From: Roseovarius sp. ZX-A-9
GTDB lineage: Bacteria > Pseudomonadota > Alphaproteobacteria > Rhodobacterales > Rhodobacteraceae
Assembly (NCBI RefSeq): GCF_028369135.1
Contig: NZ_JAPWHW010000008.1
Span: 124,001-188,000 of the forward strand
Reading direction: 5' to 3'
DNA length: 64,000 bases
Shown here: in pieces, positions 48,207 through 55,688 of the stretch
Layout of the letters: each line of letters begins with the position of its first letter
Position numbering within the stretch: the stretch's first letter is position 1
Program-made: the position numbers and the translations under genes
Notes under the pieces: model-generated
What the model saw: only the letters and a program-made list of their open reading frames with translations
The model's database searches: none
Told to the model about the DNA's origin: nothing

Positions 48207-49185
48207 TGGCCCGGATTTTATCCATGATGTCTTTCCCGACCCGGTCTTCCATCTGGGGCCAGACCTTTTCGCGGACGGCCTTGGCCATGGCTTTCAACTC
48301 TTCGTCCGACGGCTCAATATAGGTCATGCCGGCATCCTTGGCCTTCTGGATGTAATACTGGTCGCGTTCCTTGGCCTGCTCGAAAGCTTCGTTCATGACC
48401 GTGTTCGCAGCATCAGCGACAGCCTTTTGCTCATCCTCGCTCAGGGCTGCCCAGGATTCTTCGTTCATCGTCATGACACCGGTGATGAACTGCATCTTGA
48501 TCTGGTTGTAGTAATCCAGCACGTCGCGGAAATACTCGTAGTCCCAATAGATGATATTCGCGCCGTCACCGTCGACGACCCCGGTCTGGATCGCGGTGAA
48601 CACCTCGGACCAGTCGATGGTCGCGGTTTGGTATCCCAGGGCCTGCAAGGACTCGGCCATCGGGAACATTGCCGGCACCCGAATCTTGAGGTCCTTCGCG
48701 TCCTCGGCTGTCATCGCATATTTGCCTCGCGAGGCGACACCGTTGAAACCTTCGGGCCAGGGGCCAAAGAATTTGACGCCGAGATCGGCCCAGACTTCGG
48801 TCAGGACTTCGTTGACCCACCCACCCGGCTGGTAGGCTTCCAACGCCTCTTCCCAGCTGGTGACCATATAGGGGGTGAAGAGAACGCCAAGACGTTCGTC
48901 ATATGCTGTAATCGGCCAGTTGATCATCATATCCAGATCGCCGGCAACCAGCAGATCCAGAACCTCGGCCTGACTGCCCAATTCGTTCTGATAGAACACC
49001 TCGACCTGCACTTCGCCGTTGGTGCTTTCTTCGATGAGTGCCGCCCAGCGATCAAGCGCATCGCCCGATGGAGAGCCTTTGGCGCCCGAGTCCGTCGCCA
49101 GCTTCAGCGTTGTTTCCGCCATCGCAGGGGAGGCCAGCGCGATGGCCATCGCGGTGCCAAGTCCCAGAATAGTCTTGAAGAGCAT
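48190..49185 (-). CDS. TRAP transporter periplasmic substrate-binding protein (DctP)
   Basis: 331 residues. A signal peptide (MLFKTILGLGTAMAIALASPAMA, cut before ETTLKLA) precedes a DctP fold. The usual substrate-anchoring arginine is seen in DLKIRVPAMFPMAESLQALG, followed by WSEVFTAIQTGVVDGDGANIIYWDYEYFRDVLDYYNQIKM. The IIYWDYEYF segment is aromatic-rich, which could suit a quaternary ammonium ligand through cation-pi contacts, although DctP ligands are more often carboxylates. Divergent from the sarcosine/MttB operon, so the ligand is probably its substrate. Confidence 0.95.
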   Translation of the reverse strand: MLFKTILGLGTAMAIALASPAMAETTLKLATDSGAKGSPSGDALDRWAALIEESTNGEVQVEVFYQNELGSQAEVLDLLVAGDLDMMINWPITAYDERLGVLFTPYMVTSWEEALEAYQPGGWVNEVLTEVWADLGVKFFGPWPEGFNGVASRGKYAMTAEDAKDLKIRVPAMFPMAESLQALGYQTATIDWSEVFTAIQTGVVDGDGANIIYWDYEYFRDVLDYYNQIKMQFITGVMTMNEESWAALSEDEQKAVADAANTVMNEAFEQAKERDQYYIQKAKDAGMTYIEPSDEELKAMAKAVREKVWPQMEDRVGKDIMDKIRANAGEL

Positions 49186-49524
49186 TTGCAGTTTCCCCTG
49201 TCCAATAGACGCAACGACGCGCCGAATCCCTCTCTACGCCCACACTGGGCATAGCTGTCTATTACTGTCAATATCGATTCCCGATTTGCCGTGAAGCGTA
49301 CCACCCAAACTCTACCTGCTATTTGACATACCGCAGCCCTACTCTGCGGCGCCATCATCAACAAATTGAATTCCTGCCGTGCCCCAAGGGCCCAAATGGT
49401 CAGCATTTTTAGCACTGGACAAGAGTGTCCAATGCTGATCAAACTGATAAAGACATGACTGCGCGAATGCACAGGCTGTGACCTACACAAGTAAATGACA
49501 AAGCGGAAATCAGGGAGAAATCCA
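49186..49524. promoter_or_regulatory. Divergent control region of the TRAP and methylamine operons
   Basis: 339 bases between dctP and the DMGDH-like gene, with no gene seen. It contains the interrupted palindrome at 49411-49436 and GGGAG at 49513-49517 before the ATG at 49525. Both transcripts must start here, so a shared operator is likely. Confidence 0.6.
49411..49436. promoter_or_regulatory. 26-base interrupted palindrome, candidate operator
   Basis: AGCACTGGACA (49411-49421), spacer AGAG, TGTCCAATGCT (49426-49436); 10 of 11 positions symmetric. The right flank AATGCTGATC also pairs 9 of 10 with GGTCAGCATT (49398-49407), so two alternative symmetric sites overlap. The TetR-type regulator inside the operon is the likely ligand. 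Confidence 0.5.
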
Positions 49525-51939
49525 ATGCAATCACATTACCGAGCCGTGGTAATCGGAGGTGGCGTTGTCGGCGCTTCGGTATTGTATCATCTCGCAAAAT
49601 TTGGCTGGAAAGATGTCTGCCTGATCGAGCGCAACGTCCTGACCGCAGGTTCGAGCTGGCATGCGGCGGGCGGATTTCATGCCCTGAACGCAGACCCCAA
49701 CATTGCATCGCTTCAGGCCTATACGATCGACCTTCTGTCCGAGATCGAAAAGGAATCCGGCCAATCGGTGGGCATGCATATGACGGGGGGCATGACGCTG
49801 GCCGGCACACCGGATCGGTGGGAATGGCTGCAATCGGCTTACCGCACCTTCCAATCCATCGGCATCGACGATGTTCGCCTCATCACTCCGAAGGAAGCCG
49901 GAGAGTTGAACCCGCTGATGTCCACCCATGGTATTCTGGGCGGGATGTATGCAGACCGTGAGGGGTATGTTGACACCACCGGCACCGTGCACGCCTATGC
50001 CGGAGCCGCCAGAAAATACGGTGCCGAGATCGTTGAGCACAACCGGGTGCTGGAGCTGATCCAGACCAGGGATGGCTGGGATGTCGTGACCGAAAAAGGC
50101 ACGATACATGCCGAACACGTGGTCAATGCCGGGGGGCTCTGGGCCAAGCAGGTGGGCCGCATGGCGGGGATCGAACTGCCGGTTTCGCCGCTCAACCACC
50201 ATTATCTCATCTCCGACACGATCCCCGAGGTTGCAGCGCTCGACAAGGAAATGCCCCTGACGGTGGACCTCGAAGGCTTTACCTACATGCGGCAGGACCA
50301 GCAGGGCATGTTGCTGGGCATCTACGAGATCGACCACGAGCATTGGATGATGGATGGCGCGCCCTGGGAATACGGGTTCGAGCTGCAACAGGAAGACCCC
50401 GACCGGATCGAAAAGGAGCTCACGCTCGGTTTTGAACGCTATCCGGCCTTGCAGGAAGTCGGCGTGAAAACATGGGTCAACGGAGCCTTTACCTTTGCCC
50501 CCGACGGCAACCCCCTTGTTGGCCCGGTGCGCGGCAAACCCGGCTATTGGTGCGCCTGTGGCGTGATGGCCGGGTTCCTTCAGGGCGGTGGCGTTGGCAA
50601 GAGCCTCGCCGAGTGGATGATCCACGGCGAGCCGGAAGCGGACGTCTTTGGCATGGATGTGGCGCGGTTTGGCCCCTATGCCGAGAACAAGGAATACATC
50701 AAGCAGACCACCGGACAATTCTACACCCGCCGGTTCGTCATGACCTACCCCAACGAACAACTGCCCGCCGGTCGCCCACTGAAAAAGGCCCCGGCCTATT
50801 CAGACATGACTGCGGCGGGGTGCCGTTGGGGCGCAAGCTGGGGGCTGGAACTGCCGCTTTACTTTGCGCCCTCCGAGGATTTTGTCGAGACGCCAACCCT
50901 CAAACGCTCGAACGCGCACGAGATCGTGGCAGGTGAATGCATGACCGTGCGCGAGGCCGCCGGCCTGCTGGACATCTCGGGCTTCTCGCGATTCGAGGTG
51001 TCGGGCACCGGCGCAGAAGCATGGCTCGACAAGATGATGGCTTCGAAACTGCCGGCCCCCGGTCGCGCCCGCCTTGCGCCGATGCTGTCACCAACGGGCA
51101 AGCTGAAAGGCGACCTGACCGTGTTCAATTGGGGCGATGGCACCTGGTGGATCATGGGCAGCTACTACCTGCGCGAATGGCATATGCGCTGGTTCAACGA
51201 CCATATGGGCGAGAACGTGATCCTGCGCGACATCGCCGATGCGACCGTGGGCTTCAGCCTGTCTGGACCCAAAAGCCTGAAGGTTTTGGAAAAACTGACG
51301 GATGGCCCGATTGCCGACCTGCCGTTCATGGGCTGCGGCACATTCGATATCGGCCTGATCCGTGCCAAGGTCGGACGGCTCTCGGTTTCGGGCGAATTGG
51401 GATACGAGATCCACTGCTCCGCCGCAGAACATATCACCCTTCGCGAGACTCTGCTGGCGGCAGGCGAGGATCTTGGCCTGCGCGAGGTCGGCTTCAACGC
51501 GCTGCTCAGTCTGCGGCTGGAAAAGAGCTTTGGAATCTGGAACGCCGAATTCACCCAGGGCTATACGCCGGCACAAACCGGCATGGATCGCTGGATCGAC
51601 TGGAGCAAACCCGATTTCATCGGCCGTGACGCGGCTTTGAAAGAACGCGATGGCACTGGCCCGGAGAAGATCATCGTGACGCTGGAAATCGACGCATCGG
51701 ATGCCGATGCCAGCGGTTATGAGCCGGTCTGGAAAGACGGCGCACTGGTAGGCTTTGTCACCTCTGGCGGCTATGGTCATACGCTGGGCAAATCGCTGGC
51801 CATGGCCATGATAGACCGAACAGCCAGCGAGACAGGCACCGAACTGACCGTGCATATCGTCGGCGCGGAACGTCCGGCGCGGGTGATTCCGGCCTCCCCC
51901 CATGACGCCGAAGGCAAGGGAATGCGAGGTGCACGATGA
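49525..51939 (+). CDS. Dimethylglycine/sarcosine dehydrogenase-like FAD and folate enzyme
   Basis: 804 residues from ATG 49525 (MQSHYRAVVIGGGVVGASVLYHL). Domains: a D-amino-acid-oxidase FAD fold (about 5-370; GGGVVG at 11-16), with WHAAG at 45-49 where relatives attach FAD covalently to the histidine (His46); an FAO_M segment (about 370-430); then GCV_T (about 435-700) and GCV_T_C (about 710-800), which bind tetrahydrofolate. It would oxidise an N-methyl group and hand it to THF as 5,10-methylene-THF. It heads a coupled operon, its stop overlapping the next ATG. The exact substrate (dimethylglycine or another N-methyl amine) is not readable. Confidence 0.93.
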   Translation: MQSHYRAVVIGGGVVGASVLYHLAKFGWKDVCLIERNVLTAGSSWHAAGGFHALNADPNIASLQAYTIDLLSEIEKESGQSVGMHMTGGMTLAGTPDRWEWLQSAYRTFQSIGIDDVRLITPKEAGELNPLMSTHGILGGMYADREGYVDTTGTVHAYAGAARKYGAEIVEHNRVLELIQTRDGWDVVTEKGTIHAEHVVNAGGLWAKQVGRMAGIELPVSPLNHHYLISDTIPEVAALDKEMPLTVDLEGFTYMRQDQQGMLLGIYEIDHEHWMMDGAPWEYGFELQQEDPDRIEKELTLGFERYPALQEVGVKTWVNGAFTFAPDGNPLVGPVRGKPGYWCACGVMAGFLQGGGVGKSLAEWMIHGEPEADVFGMDVARFGPYAENKEYIKQTTGQFYTRRFVMTYPNEQLPAGRPLKKAPAYSDMTAAGCRWGASWGLELPLYFAPSEDFVETPTLKRSNAHEIVAGECMTVREAAGLLDISGFSRFEVSGTGAEAWLDKMMASKLPAPGRARLAPMLSPTGKLKGDLTVFNWGDGTWWIMGSYYLREWHMRWFNDHMGENVILRDIADATVGFSLSGPKSLKVLEKLTDGPIADLPFMGCGTFDIGLIRAKVGRLSVSGELGYEIHCSAAEHITLRETLLAAGEDLGLREVGFNALLSLRLEKSFGIWNAEFTQGYTPAQTGMDRWIDWSKPDFIGRDAALKERDGTGPEKIIVTLEIDASDADASGYEPVWKDGALVGFVTSGGYGHTLGKSLAMAMIDRTASETGTELTVHIVGAERPARVIPASPHDAEGKGMRGAR

Positions 51940-53492
51940 GACCCGAAACTCCGACAGAAACACCCGTGAGAAAGCGGCGCGGGCGTGGCGATGGCAAGCC
52001 GCCCCCCTCTAAACGCGCAGTCAACTACAGCAAGTTGCGCAATCCTTTCCCTACGATGAACGTGTTCTCGGAAGACGAAATCGAGAACATGCATCAAACC
52101 GCCCTGCGCATTCTTCAGGAGTTGGGCGTCAAGGTCCTATTGCCCGAAGCGCGCAAGATCTATGCGCAAGGCGGCGCGCGGGTCGATGAAGACAGCCAGA
52201 TGGTCTATATCGGGCAAGATATGGTCGAGGCGGCTCTCGCCTCGGCCCCGAAATCCATCAACTGCATGGCAGGCGTGCGAGAGCGCGACATCACCATGGA
52301 GCTGGGATGTCTGACCTTCCAGCCCGGCGCCGGCTGCCCCAATGCAACCGACCTTGAGCGTGGTCGCCGGCCCGGAAGCGGCCGCGATTTCCGCGAATTG
52401 ACGCAACTCACTCACCATTTTGACGTGTTCCAGATGGTTTCGCCGCTGGTCGAACCGCAGGATATCCCGACCAACCTGCGCCATTACTTCACGGTTGAGG
52501 CACAGCTGACCCTGACCGACAAATTCCCATTTTTCTTTTCGCGTGGCACGCCACAAGCAGTGGACAGCTTTGAAATGCTGCGAGACTTCCGGGGCCTGTC
52601 GGACGACGCGTTTCAGGCCAACCCGCACTGCTACACGATCATCAATACCAACAGCCCTCGCACACTGGACATTCCCATGGCGCAAGGGCTGATCGACTTT
52701 GCGCGCCACGGCCAGATGCCGATCGTCACGCCGTTTACGCTGATGGGGGCCATGGCCCCGATCACCGTGGCCGGGGCCATCACCCTCAGCCATGCCGAGG
52801 TCCTGGCCTCGATTACCCTCAACCAGCTCGCCCGTCCCGGCGCGCCGGTCTGCTACGGTACCTTCACCTCAAACGTGGACATGAAATCGGGCGCGCCCGC
52901 GCTTGGCACCCCCACCCATTTTCAGGCCAGTCTGGCAGCAGGACAGCTTGCCCGCCTTGTTGGCCTGCCATGGCGGTCGGCGGCTGGCTCTGCCTCCAAT
53001 ATCAACGACGTGCAGGCGGCGAATGAAAACCAGATGGGGCTATGGGGCTGCCTGATGGCCGGGGCCTCGGTTATCATCCATTCCGCTGGCTGGCTCGAAA
53101 GCGGGCTGACCGTATCTTACGAAAAGCTGATCACCGACGTCGAAGTGTTGAACATGATCGCCGAACTTTGCGCAGGCAATACCGCCGGAGTTGACGAGAT
53201 CGGTTTCGAAACGGCGATCAGCGAGGTCGACCCGAGCGGGCATTTCTTTGCCACCAGCCAGACGATGGCGCGGTATGACACGGCGTTTTACGAACCCGTC
53301 GTGCATGACTATGCCAATTTCGGGACATGGACGGAGCGCGGCGCGGCTGATGCCAACACGCGTGCCACGGCAGTGTGGAAAGACATCCTTGCCGCAGACA
53401 AGCGCCCAGATATAGACGACGCAAAAGCCGAAGCCCTGCGTGCCTTCATTGAAAAGCGCACCGCTGAAGGCGGCGCCCCCCCGGAGAGCTGA
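51936..53492 (+). CDS. Non-pyrrolysine trimethylamine-methyltransferase (MttB) family protein
   Basis: 518 residues, no in-frame amber codon. A basic disordered N-terminus (about 1-30) precedes the MttB fold: NVFSEDEIENMHQTALRILQELGVKVLLPEAR, GAGCPNATDLERGRRPGSGRDF, CYGTFTSNVDMKSGAPALGTPTHFQASLAAGQLARL and NENQMGLWGCLMAGASVIIHSAGWLESGLTVSYEK. Characterised members demethylate trimethylamine (with pyrrolysine) or glycine betaine and similar compounds (without), giving the methyl group to a corrinoid protein. No corrinoid protein or its activator is encoded here, so the acceptor is unknown. ATGA overlap with the upstream gene. Confidence 0.93.
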   Translation: MRPETPTETPVRKRRGRGDGKPPPSKRAVNYSKLRNPFPTMNVFSEDEIENMHQTALRILQELGVKVLLPEARKIYAQGGARVDEDSQMVYIGQDMVEAALASAPKSINCMAGVRERDITMELGCLTFQPGAGCPNATDLERGRRPGSGRDFRELTQLTHHFDVFQMVSPLVEPQDIPTNLRHYFTVEAQLTLTDKFPFFFSRGTPQAVDSFEMLRDFRGLSDDAFQANPHCYTIINTNSPRTLDIPMAQGLIDFARHGQMPIVTPFTLMGAMAPITVAGAITLSHAEVLASITLNQLARPGAPVCYGTFTSNVDMKSGAPALGTPTHFQASLAAGQLARLVGLPWRSAAGSASNINDVQAANENQMGLWGCLMAGASVIIHSAGWLESGLTVSYEKLITDVEVLNMIAELCAGNTAGVDEIGFETAISEVDPSGHFFATSQTMARYDTAFYEPVVHDYANFGTWTERGAADANTRATAVWKDILAADKRPDIDDAKAEALRAFIEKRTAEGGAPPES

Positions 53493-53493
53493 T

Positions 53494-54165
53494 ATGCCGT
53501 CACGAGTTACACCGCTTTTGCATCGGGACGACCCGGACAAGGACCCGCTTGTCGGCCACGTAAAGGTCACCCGCGAGGATTGGCTGAACGTGGCACGCGA
53601 TGTTCTGGTCAGCGAAGGGGTCGCTGAGGTCAAGGTTTTGGCGCTGGGCACCCGCCTTGAAGTGTCCCGATCCAGCTTTTACGGCTATTTCAAAAGCCGA
53701 AAACACCTGCTCGAAGCATTGCTGGACGACTGGGAGAACCGCAACACGAGAACGATTGTCGAAAGCGTCGCGGCGCCTGCCGCTTCCATAGGCGAAGCTG
53801 TTTGCAACTTCTTTCGCTGTTTTCTCGACCCAGAATTGTTCGATCACGGGCTGGATTTCGCGGTCCGGGAATGGTCGCGCCGGGATGGTGCGGTGCGTCA
53901 ACGCATCGACGCCGCCGATGCGACACGACTGAAGGCCATCAGCGCCATGTTTGAACGCTTCGGCTACTCCGAATACGACGCCGATACCCGCGCGCGCATC
54001 CTCTATTTCATGCAGCTTGGTTATCATGCGCTGGAACTGCGCGAACCGATGTCGGAACGGATTGCACGGCTCGAAGGCTATCTGCGCGGCTTTACAGGGG
54101 TTGACCCTGATCCAAAGTTGATCGACGACCTGCGTGATTTCGTAATCGATCTGAACACCCAATGA
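53494..54165 (+). CDS. TetR/AcrR-family transcriptional regulator
   Basis: 223 residues from ATG 53494 (MPSRVTPLLHRDD), one base after the MttB stop, with CCGGAGAG just upstream. HTH residues about 25-75: WLNVARDVLVSEGVAEVKVLALGTRLEVSRSSFYGYFKSRKHLLEALL. The rest is an all-helical ligand and dimer domain (VCNFFRCFLDPELFDHGLDFAVREWSRRD). It sits within the operon and is coupled to soxB, so it would feed back on its own transcript. Ligand unknown. Confidence 0.93.
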   Translation: MPSRVTPLLHRDDPDKDPLVGHVKVTREDWLNVARDVLVSEGVAEVKVLALGTRLEVSRSSFYGYFKSRKHLLEALLDDWENRNTRTIVESVAAPAASIGEAVCNFFRCFLDPELFDHGLDFAVREWSRRDGAVRQRIDAADATRLKAISAMFERFGYSEYDADTRARILYFMQLGYHALELREPMSERIARLEGYLRGFTGVDPDPKLIDDLRDFVIDLNTQ

Positions 54166-55412
54166 CACGTTATTCCGCTTTCAACCTGCTGCGCGAAGGT
54201 CTGCGCGATCACACCGGATGGGGCAAGGCATGGCGCTCCCCTGCCCCCAAATCCTCTTATGACGCCGTGATCATCGGTGCCGGTGGCCATGGCTTGGCCA
54301 CCGCGTATTACCTGGCCAAGAACCACGGCCTGACCAATGTTGCGGTGCTCGAAAAAGGCTGGCTTGGTGGCGGCAATACCGGGCGCAACACCACCGTGAT
54401 CCGCTCGAACTATTTCTATCCGGAAAGTGCAGCGCTTTATGATCTTTCGGTCAGGCTCTACGAAAACCTGTCGCGCGATTTGAATTACAACGTCATGTTC
54501 TCTCAGCGTGGCATGGTTGTGACCGCGCATTCCGACCCCGAGATGGAAATGGCGGCGCGGCAGGTCAACGCCATGCGGCTCAACGGGGTCGATGCGGAAC
54601 TGCTTGACCGCGACCAAGTTCGCAAACTGGCGCCCTTGCTCAACTTCCGCCCCGACATGCGCGCACCGATCCACGGTGGCGTTCTGCAACCCCGTGCAGG
54701 CACCGGACGGCACGACGCCGTAGCATGGGGCTATGCCCGTGCGGCGGACGCCCTGGGCGTCGACATCATCCAGAATTGCGAGGTTCAGGACTTCATCATG
54801 GAGGCCGGGCGTTGCGTCGGCGTTCACACGTCACAGGGTGACATTCGCGCCGGTGTCGTTGGTGCGGCCGTGGCCGGGCACTCCTCCGTCATCGCCAAGA
54901 TGGCCGGGTATGATCTGCCGATCACCTCTTACGCCTTGCAGGCTTTCGTGTCGGAACCGCTCAAGCCGGTGCTGGATACGGTCGTGCTCTGCCCGCCTTT
55001 CGGCACCTATGTCAGCCAGTCCGACAAGGGTGGGCTGGTGATCGGCGGCGGGCTGGACCGCATCCCGTCTTACGGGCAGCGTGGCAACTTGCCAGTGCAG
55101 GAAACCGTGCTGGCCGGGTTGGTCGAGATGATGCCCGCGCTCGCTTCGGTCAAATTGCTGCGCCATTGGGCGGGCATCGTGGATGTGACGCCCGACAGTT
55201 CGCCTATCATCGGGCCGTCCGGCGTCGACGGGCTTTACCTCAATTGCGGCTGGGGCACGGGCGGGTTCAAGGCGATCCCGGCGGGCGGGTATCTGTTTGC
55301 CCATATCCTCGCGACCGGCTCCCACCACGAGATCAGCCGCCCGTTTGACCGCAGCCGATTCGTGACGGGGCACCTGATCGACGAAGGCGCGGCCTCTGGC
55401 ATCGCACATTAG
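54162..55412 (+). CDS. soxB: Sarcosine oxidase subunit beta
   Basis: 416 residues. Flavoprotein subunit of heterotetrameric sarcosine oxidase that oxidises sarcosine. FAD motif VIIGAGGHGLATAYYLAKNHG (36-56), GGGNTGRNTTVIRSNYF (69-85) and LQPRAGTGRHDAVAWGYARAAD, with His184 in the segment where FMN is covalently bound in known enzymes. GLYLNCGWGTGGFKAIPAGG is the C-terminal FAD contact. The start overlaps the TetR stop (ATGA). Confidence 0.97.
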   Translation: MTRYSAFNLLREGLRDHTGWGKAWRSPAPKSSYDAVIIGAGGHGLATAYYLAKNHGLTNVAVLEKGWLGGGNTGRNTTVIRSNYFYPESAALYDLSVRLYENLSRDLNYNVMFSQRGMVVTAHSDPEMEMAARQVNAMRLNGVDAELLDRDQVRKLAPLLNFRPDMRAPIHGGVLQPRAGTGRHDAVAWGYARAADALGVDIIQNCEVQDFIMEAGRCVGVHTSQGDIRAGVVGAAVAGHSSVIAKMAGYDLPITSYALQAFVSEPLKPVLDTVVLCPPFGTYVSQSDKGGLVIGGGLDRIPSYGQRGNLPVQETVLAGLVEMMPALASVKLLRHWAGIVDVTPDSSPIIGPSGVDGLYLNCGWGTGGFKAIPAGGYLFAHILATGSHHEISRPFDRSRFVTGHLIDEGAASGIAH

Positions 55413-55421
55413 GACAGGCAC

Positions 55422-55688
55422 ATGCAGATTTTCCCATGCCCCTTTTGCGGCCCCCGCAACGAGACCGAGTTCCACTTTGCCGGCGAGTTGGGCAAGGTCA
55501 GACCCGCGACAGATGAAAAGATCGCGGCGCAGGACTGGGCCACCTATCTTTATGCCCAGCGCAACGACAAGGGCCTCGTGCGCGAGGTCTGGATACATCT
55601 GACCTGTTCGGAATTGTTCGTGATGGAGCGCGACAGCGAGACCATGAAAGTGCTGGGTAGTCGATCCCTACGAGAGGATGCGCAATGA
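55422..55688 (+). CDS. soxD: Sarcosine oxidase subunit delta
   Basis: 88 residues. The zinc-binding small subunit: Cys6 and Cys9 in PCPFCG and His59 and Cys62 in WIHLTCSELF match the known zinc ligands. It begins 9 bases after soxB and overlaps soxA (ATGA). Confidence 0.96.
   Translation: MQIFPCPFCGPRNETEFHFAGELGKVRPATDEKIAAQDWATYLYAQRNDKGLVREVWIHLTCSELFVMERDSETMKVLGSRSLREDAQ

Noticed and set aside
51936..53492. Pyrrolysine (amber) readthrough in the MttB-family gene
   Set aside because: No in-frame TAG occurs within the family-length frame; it ends with TGA at 53490-53492, one base before the TetR start.
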